A stretch of 64,000 bases of DNA from the NCBI GenBank assembly GCA_963844855.1, contig CAWJQP010000016.1, forward strand, positions 89,632 to 153,631, written 5' to 3'. The position numbers and the translations under genes are program-made. The notes beneath the pieces were generated by a model. It saw only the letters and a program-made list of their open reading frames with translations. It did no database searches and was not told the origin of the DNA. The stretch is from DASQDN01 sp963844855 (GTDB lineage: Bacteria > Acidobacteriota > Terriglobia > Bryobacterales > Bryobacteraceae). Positions 1 through 9,575 of this stretch are shown piece after piece (position 1 is the first letter of the stretch; every line of letters begins with the position of its first letter).

Positions 1-455
1 GCGCTGAGGCTGTCCGGCGGAAAGCACCACACCTGTCGAGGCTCGCTTCCCCGCAAAATCCTCTCTGCGAATTAGATAGATAACAACCACTTGATGGCGG
101 GAGTTACTATACCGGTTCATCGTCCCGCCGGAGTCGCATTCGCGTTCGCGTTCGCCGGTACGACCGTCCGCGACAAACGATTTTAAGAGTAGGTAACGAA
201 CGTTGTGCAAAGAGAGGAAGAGCCGTCGCCGATGAGATGAGATCACGACATGAGATTTACACTCGAGAATTTTACCTGATGCCCACCGAATCGTCAGCGA
301 TTAACAAAGACGGTCCAGCGCGAACTGGTCGATCGCAAACGGCAGTGACCGATCGGTCCCAACGCCGGTTCACAACTCACACCGTAATAAAAAAACATTA
401 TTCGCACCGTAACTCTGCCTCTTGCTGCGACGAATAGCAAGTCGGAGGTTACAGA
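1..455. other. leading stretch without a recognisable gene
   Basis: No open frame here shows protein-family features. A 66-codon frame at 237-437 is rich in Arg, Ser and Thr, has no ribosome-binding site and is judged spurious. A short run of TTCGCG-like repeats lies near 139-155. The last 20 bases contain the GGAGG of the next gene. The stretch probably holds the promoter of the downstream operon, but no clear -35/-10 pair was identified. Confidence 0.5.
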
Positions 456-1538
456 ATGTCTATTTCAACAATTTCGCGCCTTATGGTGGGCGCTACTACT
501 GTGTTGGCGAATGCGTTATTTCTCACGGCGGCGCCAAGGGCTGTGTACACATCAACGAATGCCGTTGACGGAAATGAAATGCGAGTATTCGAACGTGCCG
601 CCGACGGTTCGCTCACCCAAACTCACTCATTTCCGACAGGAGGCGCCGGAACGGGAGCCGGATTGGGATCGCAAGGCGCGATCGCCATCTATGAAGACTG
701 GCTGCTCGTCGTCAATGCCGCAAGCAACGATGTGACCGTATTCTCAGAAACGGACCGTCGGCTGGTGCGGCGAAGTCGCACGCCGTCAGGAGGCTCGATG
801 CCGATTAGCGTAACTATCTCCGACGACGTCGTCTACGTGCTCAATGCGGGTGCTGTTCCGAACATCTCAGGCTTTCGGCTGACTGATGAGGGCCAGCTTG
901 TGCCGATACCCGGTTCGCAAAATAACCTTAGCGGCACTGCGCCGGCGCAGGTCTCGTTTAACAAAGACGGCAGCCTGCTTGCGGTCACCGAAAAGGGCTC
1001 GAACATGGTTGAAACATTTATTGTCAACGATGGTGTTGCAAAACACGGCTACACGGCAGTCTCAAGCGGACAGACACCTTTCGGATTCAGTTTTACGAGG
1101 AAAAACCGAATCGTCGTTTCCGAAGCCTCAGGCGGAGCCGCGGGCCAAACCACAGTTTCATCCTATTCTCTTGGGGAAACCGGTATTGTGACGCCCCTCA
1201 CGAGTGCTCTGGCAACTACACAAACTTCGGCGTGTTGGGTGGCCATTACCCGCAACGGCAAGTACGCGTTCACGGCGAATACAGGGAGTGGCACCATCAG
1301 CAGCCTGTCGGTGGAGGACGACGGCTCTTTGAAACTCATAGCAGCCTCGGCTGCCAGCACAGGCGCCGGTTCCAGTCCGGCCGATCTGGCTTTCAGCAAA
1401 GGAGATGTTTATCTGTATTCCTTAAACGGCGGCGCCGGTACAATAACCGGGTTCTCGGTGCGTAACGGAGGAGCATTGCGGACGTCAAGTACGGTCTCCG
1501 GACTGCCTCGCGGCGCAGCCGGATTAGCGGCGCGATAG
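456..1538 (+). CDS. secreted lactonase-like beta-propeller protein
   Basis: A 360-aa protein with an N-terminal signal peptide (about residues 1-26, ending near LTAAPRA) followed by repeated beta-propeller blades. Recurrent blade motifs of the 6-phosphogluconolactonase/YVTN type are visible, such as VYVLNAG, GSLLAVTEKGSN, KYAFTANTGSGTIS and DVYLYSLNGGAGTI. It is probably exported. Proteins of this family are often called lactonases without proof, and no catalytic residue can be assigned here. The ATG has a GGAGG about 10 nt upstream. The gene is followed after 18 nt by an ECF sigma factor and its anti-sigma factor, so the three probably form one operon. Family assignment is good; the exact function is unknown. 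Confidence 0.8.
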   Translation: MSISTISRLMVGATTVLANALFLTAAPRAVYTSTNAVDGNEMRVFERAADGSLTQTHSFPTGGAGTGAGLGSQGAIAIYEDWLLVVNAASNDVTVFSETDRRLVRRSRTPSGGSMPISVTISDDVVYVLNAGAVPNISGFRLTDEGQLVPIPGSQNNLSGTAPAQVSFNKDGSLLAVTEKGSNMVETFIVNDGVAKHGYTAVSSGQTPFGFSFTRKNRIVVSEASGGAAGQTTVSSYSLGETGIVTPLTSALATTQTSACWVAITRNGKYAFTANTGSGTISSLSVEDDGSLKLIAASAASTGAGSSPADLAFSKGDVYLYSLNGGAGTITGFSVRNGGALRTSSTVSGLPRGAAGLAAR

Positions 1539-1556
1539 GATCGAGTTGGGCGGCGA

Positions 1557-2126
1557 TTGTCGGAGACTGCACCGCAGGTACTTTCGCAAAACGAGAACGT
1601 CGATGAGTTGTTGCTCGCTTACCAGCGCGGTGACATGTCGGCAACCACGACACTTGTACGTGTGGTCTCTCCCGTTCTTCTCCGATATTTCATCAGTCAG
1701 GGCGATCCGTACGATCACGCAGAAGACATCCTTCAGGAGGCATGGCTACGTATTCACAAAGCACGCGCGACATACCGCGCCGGAGAATCGGCTTTGCCGT
1801 GGTTGATCGCAATCGCAAGACATACCCGGGTTGATCTCTATCGAAAGCGCGCCCGCCTTGCCCGGAGGGAACTCCAACTCGAGCAAGTGCCGGAACCCGC
1901 GCAGACCGAGCGCGAATTGGGTTCTCCTAGAACTTCCGCGCTTTTTGCGGCTCTACCGGAAAGAGAACGGGAAATACTCACGATGACAAAGGGGCTCGGT
2001 ATGACTTTAGAGGAGGCTGCTCGTGCGACGGCGACGACGGTTGGAGCTGTCAAGCAGCTTTCTCATCGTGCGTACGTTCGGCTCCGGTCGATGCTACAGG
2101 CAGATGCCTCGGGGCGTCCGAAATGA
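1557..2126 (+). CDS. ECF-type RNA polymerase sigma factor
   Basis: A 189-aa sigma-70 family protein with two recognisable regions. Region 2 (about residues 20-95) contains DHAEDILQEAWLRIHKA and the following PWLIAIARH segment, which bind core polymerase and the -10 element. Region 4 (about 130-185) has LPEREREILTMTKGLGMTLEEAA followed by the helix-turn-helix TVGAVKQLSHRAYVRLR. The frame opens with TTG at 1557. The stop overlaps the ATG of the next gene (ATGA), a typical sigma/anti-sigma coupling. The inference is that the downstream membrane protein is its cognate anti-sigma factor. The signal and the target promoters cannot be read from the window. Confidence 0.85.
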   Translation: MSETAPQVLSQNENVDELLLAYQRGDMSATTTLVRVVSPVLLRYFISQGDPYDHAEDILQEAWLRIHKARATYRAGESALPWLIAIARHTRVDLYRKRARLARRELQLEQVPEPAQTERELGSPRTSALFAALPEREREILTMTKGLGMTLEEAARATATTVGAVKQLSHRAYVRLRSMLQADASGRPK

Positions 2127-2893
2127 AGTGCGAAGAAGCTAGAGCCTTGCTGGTAAATTCACCGACAGCGGAAGCCCACAGCCACATGGACACTTGTCCT
2201 GACTGTCAGATGTGGCTGATGTGGAGCAGCTCAAATCAAAACGTGATTCTGAGCGCAGAGACGGAGGGAGAGATCGTCCGGGTATTGACAACCGATCTCA
2301 AACCCACCAGAGCCATTCGTCCGAAACAATTAACTTCCGCCTTTTTGTTTCTTGGCAGCACAGGTGTCATTCTTGTGGGTTTCATCGCTCTTGGGATTCG
2401 GGGTTGGTTGGCGAGCGGTATGGCCTTGCGATCCTACTTGGGCGCCACGATCACTCTCGGTCTCGGCATGGGAGCCTATTTGATTCCGCGACTATTCATT
2501 CCGGGAGAGTTGTTGAAAATCAACCCGCCTCTCGCCATAACAGCGATCACGGTTGCGGTAGTGCTCCCAACGTTCTTTCGCCCGCTAGGGATGTACCCGG
2601 GATTCACTCGCGCGGCGCTTGCGTGTGTATCGATTGGCTTGGTGATTGCTGCTGCGGCGGCATGGGTAGCGTATCGAGTCCTGCGCCGAGGTTTCGTTGT
2701 ATCTCGCGCTTGGACGTACGCAATGATTGGGAATTTCTGCGGTCTTAGCGGCTTTGCCGTCCTCTTCATATTCTGTCCGCACTCAGACCTTGCTCATCAT
2801 CTGCTTGGGCACGCAGGTATGCTGTTGGTGAGCATGTGTCTGGGACTCTGGTTTGTGGCCATTTCGCGACGAATGGTCGCACGTAACGATTGA
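2123..2893 (+). CDS. membrane anti-sigma factor with zinc-finger N-terminus (NrsF-like)
   Basis: A 256-aa protein. Residues 1-30 contain a zinc-finger anti-sigma signature, HMDTCPDC (H-x3-C-x2-C). The remainder forms about six hydrophobic segments, beginning near FLFLGSTGVILVGFIALGI and ending near LLVSMCLGLWFVAIS. The layout resembles DUF1109/NrsF-type negative regulators, in which a membrane domain senses stress and holds the sigma factor. The start codon lies inside the stop of the upstream sigma gene, implying translational coupling. The membrane part is too diverged for certain family placement, but the gene order strongly supports the anti-sigma role. Confidence 0.7.
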   Translation: MKCEEARALLVNSPTAEAHSHMDTCPDCQMWLMWSSSNQNVILSAETEGEIVRVLTTDLKPTRAIRPKQLTSAFLFLGSTGVILVGFIALGIRGWLASGMALRSYLGATITLGLGMGAYLIPRLFIPGELLKINPPLAITAITVAVVLPTFFRPLGMYPGFTRAALACVSIGLVIAAAAAWVAYRVLRRGFVVSRAWTYAMIGNFCGLSGFAVLFIFCPHSDLAHHLLGHAGMLLVSMCLGLWFVAISRRMVARND

Positions 2894-2973
2894 GTCAGGC
2901 TCCTCTCCCTTAAAAGAGATCGACTACGTCAATAAATAACATAATGACCATTGCGAATCTCCGGGCGCGACAG

Positions 2974-3990
2974 TCACATACTACCGCCCATCCAGCAGAT
3001 ATGTCTGTGGCGAGTTCGGAATGTTACTGATTCGCGCATGCCATACCGGTTTGCCCATTGCGGCGTGGTGTGCAACGAAGTTGCCGCACTGTCGCCTGGT
3101 AACAGCACGTTTCCGGCGGTAGCCAAGAGCCCGCTGCTTCCTCCGTTGCCGTAGTACGAATGCCTCCCCACCACCTTGGCCCCTTCGATAGTCGATCGCG
3201 GAAACGTGATTCCCACCTGTGCCGACACCTGCCTCCTCCTTCCGCCAAGTCCCATCGAGTTCCGCGGATCCAATTCAGTCAGGTAGAAGATAGAGTAGCC
3301 GTTGTCTTCCGGAACACGAAACAAACCGATCTTGGGCGAATGTGCTGCAGGCTGCCAGTTCACCGTGCCGCCATCCGAAAGTGGGGAATTGAGAGACCCA
3401 CCCACCGTCGCGTCTTTAGCTAAGTCGTGCGCAGGGGCGCCGAATTTGTTCAATCCCTTTGCCCAGTTGGTCAGCAGACCGTATTGCTCGTGGCTAGTCT
3501 CTCACCGTTAACACGTCCAGCGTGAAGAAGTACCCATTGCAAACCGCCGTCAACACCAACTTCCGCGGCTTACCGTTGAATATCCCGTCCACAAGTACGG
3601 GCGTCTGGGCGGAATCGTAGTTATGCATGTCGTGCGGAGAGTTTGGAAATACCACGCCATCTTGCCTATATCTACATTTACGGCCACCACCGCACACGTG
3701 AACAAATTGTCCTCTTCGCCGCGGTGGCCAGTCGTGGAGGCAGGTGTGGAATTACCGGTTCCGAAGACGAATAGTTCCGTCTCAGGATCGTAGGCACCGG
3801 GGATCCCAGGTCTGCGCGCCTCCATGGCTCGCCGCATCCAGACTTGCCGATGTCTCGAGCCCCGAGTCGCTCTTTTTCATTGGCACGGTGTAAACTTCCA
3901 CTGGAGATCGCCGGTCTCGGGATTCAGAGACTGCAGGCCCCCCAGTGTTGCAACGTTCAGACGACGAAACACACACAAATGACGATGATC
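2974..3990 (-). pseudogene. decayed PQQ-dependent alcohol/methanol dehydrogenase
   Basis: Several minus-strand frames carry consecutive pieces of a pyrroloquinoline-quinone dehydrogenase. Around 3990-3780 there is VEVYTVPMKKSDSGLET; at 3837-3600 PGAYDPETELFVFGTGNSTP and GKMAWYFQT; at 3697-3500 HDMHNYDSAQTPVLVDG and NGKPRKLVLTAVCNGYFF; at 3453-2974 WQPAAHSPKIGLFRVPEDNG, NSMGLGG and GSSGLLATAGNVLLPGDS. At least three frame changes are needed to connect them, and both ends of the family (normally about 550-700 aa) are missing. This is a dead internal fragment of a periplasmic quinoprotein. No cytochrome partner is nearby. Confidence 0.75.
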
Positions 3991-4260
3991 GCGGGTTCAA
4001 AATGTCGTCATTTGAACAGCGCCGGTCGCTCTCTTCGTACGTGTCGCAAGCCTACCATGCTGACTTCGGAAGTCCTGCGACACAGCTCGACAAGCTTCAG
4101 CTTAAGAAAGAGGTCCAACGCAAATCGGTCCGTTGCCCCGCTCTCTTCACGCGCTCACCGCAGTTCACGCCGTCGGGGCGTGTGCCTGTTTCGTAATGGC
4201 AATCGGGAGCGCCGCATCTCGCAATTTTCGAGTGGCGCTTGCAGTCTCCGGTGGCAGCGC

Positions 4261-4314
4261 AAATATGGTGGCATTGTTTTGGAAGAAAAATATGGTGGCA
4301 TTGTTTTGGAAGAA
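4261..4314 (+). repeat. perfect 27-bp tandem duplication
   Basis: The unit AAATATGGTGGCATTG-TTTTGGAAGAA (27 bp) occurs twice in direct succession without mismatch at 4261-4287 and 4288-4314. It lies about 10 bp outside the left end of an IS6-type remnant. It is probably a recent slippage or insertion-associated duplication. Confidence 0.9.
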
Positions 4315-4323
4315 TACGTGGGG

Positions 4324-5147
4324 GGCGCTGTCACATTAGGGATGCGGGAATGAAGCTGCAGGGGGAAGCGAAGATTCGCTCGAGATGCACGCGTGTGTGG
4401 AATCAACTCAGGCCGCCGCAGCCGACTGCGTAACGCTCTGCCAGAGGTTAAACCTTCTGTCTCGTTCCGCTCGATACTGGTCCGCTTTGAGTAGATGTCG
4501 CTTGGGTCGGAAGTGCTCTGCCACGATGCCCTGCACCTCGAGGAACCGTCGGGCATGCTCGGGTGATTTGAAGCGCTTCATGCGGTGCTCGCGTTGCCTC
4601 GTAGGTTGGTGCGAGTTCTCGGCGCGGTTATTCAAATAGCGACTTTATCGATGGATGGCTCGCGGCAGAACGAGTTTCTTGGCTGCTCCATAGCTTCGGA
4701 GCCTGTCGGTGATAATCACGCGAGGACGTCGTCCACATGTACGTAACAGCTACGAAAGAACCGCATGACGGCGAAGCGGTCCCGTTTCGGTTGCACCAAG
4801 ATGTCGATCACGGCCCCGTGCTGATCCACCGCCCGCCAGAGATAATGTTGCACCCCGTTGATCTTGAGAAACATTTCATCTAGATGCCACTTGTCACCAG
4901 CTTCGCCCTCTTCCGCCTGAGCTTCTCGGCATATAGGTGGCCGAACGTGTCGCACCAGCGGCATCGTCTCGTGGCTGAGTTGCACTCCACGATGGACCAT
5001 CATAACCTCGACTTTCCGTGGACTCAATGTGAAGTTGAAGTAAAAGCCACACGCACTGCGAGATGATCTCTTTCGTGAATCGATAGCCACGGTACAGGTC
5101 GGCAGTCACGGAATCAGCATCTCATTTGCCTCGACGTGACAATGCGC
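4324..5147 (-). mobile_element. IS6-family insertion sequence remnant
   Basis: A minus-strand IS6 transposase is spread over three frames. The N-terminal part near 5120-5040 reads MLIP..LYRGYRFTKEIISQCVW. The DDE core at 5040-4716 includes GDKWHLDEMFLKINGVQHYLWRAVDQHG. The C-terminal part at 4635-4408 has NNRAENSHQPTRQREHRMK. Candidate terminal inverted repeats are GGCGCTGTCAC at 4324-4334 and GCGCATTGTCAC read on the opposite strand at 5136-5147. The roughly 820-bp span fits the family. Frameshifts make the element inactive by itself. A related 5' fragment lies at 22758. Confidence 0.75.
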
Positions 5148-5224
5148 ATGCGACGGTAGGGGCCGTGAAGCGCACTGTCGGTCAAAAGTGTGGCATCATG
5201 GCCCGGTTAAAGTGCAAAGGGAGA

Positions 5225-6136
5225 TCAGCGCTGATTCAGCGGAATGGCTATGTCAATAACCACATCTTCCGAACGGAAGTTGCCACGCGAGGTCGCTTTG
5301 CCGGTGAAAAGCTTGATGGAGTATAATCCGACGCGACCGTTGACTGTCAGTGACGCCAAACCCTCCACGTCGACGGTGATTCCGTTTTTTACTGTGCTGT
5401 AAATGTCGAAGCCGATTGCCTGGTTGGTGTCGACCGAAAGCTTGCCAGTGGCAACGAGGAGGCCTGCGTTGGCCGGTGATTGTATTGCCACCTGATCCAT
5501 ACCCGTATCGATGTCGTAGAGCGTCGTGGCCGTATTCGGATCGGCATCGTTGTTCGTGTAAGCCACCCCGGTCACACCGGCCGCAGCAACCACCGGTGTG
5601 GCTGGCGGCACTGTGTAGGTGAGCGTTCCGTCCAAAAGGGTCGTTCCGTCATCCACGTTGGTACGGAGGTTTTGACCTGTGTCGCTGATAATGCGCAGCC
5701 GGTCAACCACAGGATTAAAGTCTACGCCGAACGCGCTTCCGGACAGGGGCATGTTCAGCCTCGATCGCAAGGTTGCACGAGCATTCGTTACATCGATTGT
5801 ATAAACTCCGCCGGCATTGCCGAGTCCGTATAGAGCCCCGTTTGCGGGGCGATAATCGATTCCCACGAGTCGAACATCACCTCCGCTGAATCCACTCACG
5901 AATCCGATAATGTTCGCGTCGTCGGGATCATGTTCGGTGAAACAGATGAGCCGCTGGTCGGACGTCAATCCAATGACCCGAAGGCGGTCGGATTTCCCAT
6001 AACCTCGATCCCAGTCCGATTTCGTACCGCATCGATCACGATCGCCGCCTACACGAAGCGGCTCCTGCGCCCATGCCGGTATGATGGAAACGCTCGCTAG
6101 TAGGCCTAATGCAACTGCAAATTTTCTAAACTGCAT
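5225..6136 (-). CDS. secreted DUF4394 domain protein
   Basis: A 303-aa protein with signal peptide MQFRKFAVALGLLASVSIIPAWAQ followed by a DUF4394 domain. Typical family phrases are visible: LICFTEHDPDDANIIGFVSG, GIDYRPANGALYGLGNAGG, AFGVDFNPVVDRLRIISDTGQN and GVTGVAYTNNDADPNTATTLYDID. The family is thought to form a beta-propeller-like fold; its function is unknown. The ATG at 6136 was chosen because it starts the signal peptide and is preceded by AAAGGAAATAG; longer in-frame starts lack both. The gene stands alone between IS debris and an unassigned stretch. Confidence 0.85.
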   Translation of the reverse strand: MQFRKFAVALGLLASVSIIPAWAQEPLRVGGDRDRCGTKSDWDRGYGKSDRLRVIGLTSDQRLICFTEHDPDDANIIGFVSGFSGGDVRLVGIDYRPANGALYGLGNAGGVYTIDVTNARATLRSRLNMPLSGSAFGVDFNPVVDRLRIISDTGQNLRTNVDDGTTLLDGTLTYTVPPATPVVAAAGVTGVAYTNNDADPNTATTLYDIDTGMDQVAIQSPANAGLLVATGKLSVDTNQAIGFDIYSTVKNGITVDVEGLASLTVNGRVGLYSIKLFTGKATSRGNFRSEDVVIDIAIPLNQR

Positions 6137-7096
6137 ATCTATTTCCTTTCTGTGATAGTTAGTTCGGTCTTCGTCTCTCGTAAGAGCAATAACGAGGCAT
6201 TCTCGAGGAATGCTGCTCAAGGTGTCATGCCGGTTGATCGATCAACTTACACCCCATGTTCAAATTGGTTACGCTGCGCTCGCGCAAGTCGGATTTCAAT
6301 CTCGGGAGGTTTCACGGCTATTTCGAGGAGGCTCTGCCGCTGTGTAATCACGTAGAGAAACCCGGATGAATCGATTAAACTGGCCGAAATGATAGGACGT
6401 GGGCGATTGTCCGGCAAATAACTCCGAGTGCCGACGATCGTCCTATTTTGTGTGGTGTAGCAGGACCACGCCATGTCAAACGCCGAACGTGGCGGCCGAA
6501 AGGCTACGGTTCGCTGTGGACAGCATGGCGGACGTTGCGCGCAATCGAGGAAATGGACATGGTCAGAAAGGCAGAGCAAGGTGGATAGCCAAGGGGGATC
6601 CTGTTTGGCCAAGCGAAGTTCATCGGCAAGTTGTTCGCTGCCTAGTCGCGCTGTCGATCAGGATATCTTTGCGCCGGCCGATTTCGCAATGAATCCCGCA
6701 AAGCTGTCGAGCGGCCTAGCCGTAGACGTGTGAGCTGTAAAGACGCACTCAATACGCAGTTCCTGCAGCATCACATCGTGAGGCGTGCCGGACCGCTGCG
6801 GTTGAGAAGAAGTTAAATGCGCGCTGACTGCGAAGCGCACCGGAGTAACGGGCACCGACGGGGCGATCACATCCGGTGTACGCCATTCCCGGGCACGCAG
6901 GAACAGCTCAAAATCTTCTTGAGCATGGCAACTCCCTCGTCGCACACTCCGCCGAGCGACTCGCGATGCATGCGGCGCACCAGTGTTGCAGTGCGAATAA
7001 TGTGCAAACTGACACGCCCCCCACAGAAAATCTGCTAGCTTGCGGAATAAATATGAGCTCCTACGGCCTTGAATATCGCGTTTAGTATGCGGCGCC
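6137..7096. other. 960-bp stretch with no confident gene
   Basis: The first part must carry the promoter of the DUF4394 gene. A minus-strand frame at 6247-6612 (121 codons) has a propeller-like phrase, DSSGFLYVITQRQSLLEI, and a plausible codon pattern in its second half, but no start context and no clear family. A second minus-strand frame at 6658-6945 is also unassigned. Either could be a remnant. No RNA gene was recognised. Confidence 0.4.
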
Positions 7097-7768
7097 TTGC
7101 TGAGCGACCGTTTGTCTGATTTTACAAAAATGGACGAATCGAAATGGGCTGAGCACGATGATGGACCGCTGATGGGCTGCGCTACGCTAACGACGCCGCA
7201 ACTCCTCCAGGCCTCGGCCTGGGCTGAGGATTTGCGAGCGATTGCCGGGGGAGACCAATCGGCATTCGGGCGTCTCTATGACCAAACGAGTCCGATCATC
7301 TATGGCCTTGTGCTAAGGATTGTTGGCGATCCGGCCGATGCTGAGGAGGTGACACTGGACGTGTACGGCCAAGTCTGGCGAAGTGCACGGCATTTCGATT
7401 CGCGCCGGGGGACAGTCATGGCTTGGCTTGTGATGGTCGCGCGGAGCCGTGCAATCGACCGGATCCGGTCGGGAGCGGCGCGGCGGCGGCGTGAACAGGG
7501 ATCGCCCGCAATGCCGACCTTGCCCGATACCTCACCGAACCCGGAAGCAGCAGCCGAAATCGGCCAGCAGCGGCGCATCATTACGCGTGCCTTGAACGCG
7601 CTGGATGTAGTGGACAGGCGGCTGATAGAGATGGCTTTCTTTGAGGGCCTCTCGCACTCGGAACTGTCCCAGCGTACCGGACTGCCGCTCGGAACAGTGA
7701 AGTCGCGCATTCGCCGGGGAATGATAAATTTAAGGGAGCAGCTCAGCGTGTGGGAATCGGGAACATGA
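7097..7768 (+). CDS. ECF-type RNA polymerase sigma factor (SigK-like)
   Basis: A sigma factor of up to 223 aa. Region 2 spans about residues 45-115 (QSAFGRLYDQTSPIIYGLVLRI, DAEEVTLDVYGQVW, GTVMAWLVMVARSRAIDRIRS). Region 4 (about 165-218) contains DVVDRRLIEMAFFEGLSHSEL and TGLPLGTVKSRIRRGMINLRE. The frame can start at TTG 7097, or at an ATG about 33 bases downstream; neither has a strong ribosome-binding site, so the N-terminus is uncertain. The stop overlaps the ATG of a ChrR-like anti-sigma gene. Such pairs in other bacteria often respond to oxidants or singlet oxygen; that role is inferred from the partner type. Confidence 0.85.
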   Translation: MLSDRLSDFTKMDESKWAEHDDGPLMGCATLTTPQLLQASAWAEDLRAIAGGDQSAFGRLYDQTSPIIYGLVLRIVGDPADAEEVTLDVYGQVWRSARHFDSRRGTVMAWLVMVARSRAIDRIRSGAARRRREQGSPAMPTLPDTSPNPEAAAEIGQQRRIITRALNALDVVDRRLIEMAFFEGLSHSELSQRTGLPLGTVKSRIRRGMINLREQLSVWESGT

Positions 7769-8313
7769 CACACACACAGGACTTGATGGATCGAGCGCCC
7801 TTTTACGTGCTGGGTCAGTTGAACAAGACCGAGAACGCGGAATTTGAGGCACACATGCGCGAGTGCCCGCTGTGTGACTTCCAGGTGCAGGCTTTGACTG
7901 AAGCAGCATCCATGCTGGCCTTTGAGATCCCTCTCTCTGCCCCTCCCAGCCATGTCCGTGAGCGGGTGCTGGCGGCCGCCACCGTTCCCGCGTTACACAT
8001 TGTGCGTGCCGGACACGGCGAATGGCAGGACGTCGGCAATCGCGTGCATGCCAAGCAGTTGTTTTTTGATCCGGTGCAGCACATGGAGACAAAGCTGGTT
8101 CGAATGGAACCCGGCGCCAGCTATGCGGCTCACCGGCACGCCGCACACGAGCAGTGTCTTGTGCTCGAGGGCGGGATCCAGTTCGGAGAGCTGGAGTTTG
8201 GCGCAGGCGACTACCTGTGTGCTTTTGAGGGCAGTTCGCACGAAGCTGCTCTCAGTCCACAGGGATGCCTCCTCCTAATCGTCGCGTCGTGTTACGACGA
8301 AGTAATTTCCTAA
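7765..8313 (+). CDS. ChrR-like zinc/cupin anti-sigma factor
   Basis: A 182-aa protein in two parts. The N-terminal anti-sigma domain has the zinc motif HMRECPLC (H-x3-C-x2-C, about residues 30-37). The C-terminal cupin (about 100-175) includes SYAAHRHAAHEQCLVLEG, with the His pair of a metal-binding cupin, and FGAGDYLCAFEGSSHEA. This matches the architecture of ChrR, which releases its sigma factor when the cupin domain is modified by stress. The ATG at 7765 overlaps the stop of the sigma gene by four bases (ATGA), so an earlier in-frame start was rejected. Confidence 0.85.
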   Translation: MTHTQDLMDRAPFYVLGQLNKTENAEFEAHMRECPLCDFQVQALTEAASMLAFEIPLSAPPSHVRERVLAAATVPALHIVRAGHGEWQDVGNRVHAKQLFFDPVQHMETKLVRMEPGASYAAHRHAAHEQCLVLEGGIQFGELEFGAGDYLCAFEGSSHEAALSPQGCLLLIVASCYDEVIS

Positions 8314-9224
8314 CCTATTCGTAGCTTTTTGATATTCAAGCAGGGCGTATCAGCAACGCTTGAGCCGATTACTGACGAGTTACTAACTTCAAGCCACTCA
8401 CCAGAGGATATCGGACGGCTGAGGCGTCGGCCAGCAGGCGCAGGCGTGCCGACGTTCTTAAACTGGAGCCGAAGAGCCACGCTTCTGGAGAGTGACAGGG
8501 CATTGCACAATAATCGCGTTCCATCCAACCGGTCATACATCTCAGCGACTTCCTCAGCGACTTCCTCAGTGACTTCCTCAGCGAGCATGCGTGCCGACGC
8601 ACTTTGACCCTCGGCAGACAGACCTACATCCAACACTCCGCATTTCATACTCACTCGTGGCAGACAATGCCGGAGCAAACCATGAAGCGTGGCGCCGCGC
8701 GACCGTATACATTTCACAGGCACATCTGGCACTCCGACATTTTTCACGAGGCAACCAATGTGATGAACCGACGCAAGCGCTTCGGACGCCTGGTTACGGC
8801 AATACACCTCGTTGCACTGCGGCGCGTCGATTTCCGCTGGTCGTAAAACGGCATTTGCTGAGATTGCCCAAACGATGGATCCTCAGGCCAAGCGGAACCC
8901 AGCGTGCTCCCATCTGATAGCCAAGTCATCGCTGCAAGCGAAACCCTACCGAAACCCAGGTGATCCTGATGAAGGCTTCATCCAAGTTCCAGTGGTCGCC
9001 GACCCTGCCCTCTCGTCGCTTCAATTGCCGAACATAGTCAGGACCAAAACTTCTGACACCAGCGGCGGATCGCCGGATCGCTCATAGGACACGATGATTC
9101 CTCGCTCGGCGGAAGATCCTCCACATCTCAGGAGCTCAGGCAGAAGTGATGATAAGCGCAGACCGCATAGCTGAGGAAAACGATAGCCGGAATAGCGAGA
9201 CCTATTCGCTCGTCATAGGACATC
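8314..9224. other. stretch without a confident gene
   Basis: Long frames exist on both strands, for example minus 8310-8807, but none shows a recognisable domain or ribosome-binding site. The only clear structure is a 12-bp tandem repeat at 8541-8588. The downstream part leads into a transposase remnant, so much of this may be mobile-element debris. Confidence 0.4.
8541..8588 (+). repeat. 12-bp tandem repeat, about four units
   Basis: The unit CTCAGCGACTTC occurs at 8541, 8553, 8565 (one change, CTCAGTGACTTC) and as a partial copy at 8577. On the minus strand it would encode an EEVA/EEVT tetrapeptide repeat, but that frame has no other gene-like feature. Confidence 0.85.
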
Positions 9225-9480
9225 TTGCGCGACGCGAGCGGACGATCGCGAGGTAACGGGCAACAACCAGTACGGCATTCGTGGAGTCCGCGATCAATCA
9301 AGTGGTCAGCAGACGATTTGTGAGGAAGCAGCAGAGGCAGTGACGCTACGTGGAGGCCATCCTTTGTTGCAGACCCGAACGAAGGCCCTTAACAAGGATC
9401 TGGAGGATGTGTTCCGCCAATGGTACTCGAATTTCCGACCGCAACCACAAACCCAGCAATCAGAACGAAGGGCGACATGA
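9225..9480 (+). pseudogene. transposase C-terminal remnant
   Basis: The plus strand can be read as STAFVESAINQVVSRRFVRKQQ (9260-9330), then after a frame change as GGHPLLQTRTKALNKDLEDVFRQWY (9350-9430). This resembles the C-terminus of a common transposase family with the pattern VES-x-NQVVSKR-x-KKQQMQW and LLLQTRT-x-LN. A frameshift and loss of the N-terminal two thirds make it non-functional. The IS family (possibly ISKra4-like) is from memory of the motif and uncertain. Confidence 0.5.
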
Positions 9481-9575
9481 CCCCGACCTTCTAACGCCTT
9501 CCTCAATGGAAAAGTAATTTGCCACGGTTTCAATCCAAATTCCGCGCCACTCCCGTAATATCTGTGAACGCGCCG

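Noticed and set aside
237..437. 66-codon plus-strand frame before the first gene
   Set aside because: No ribosome-binding site, no domain, composition unlike neighbouring proteins.
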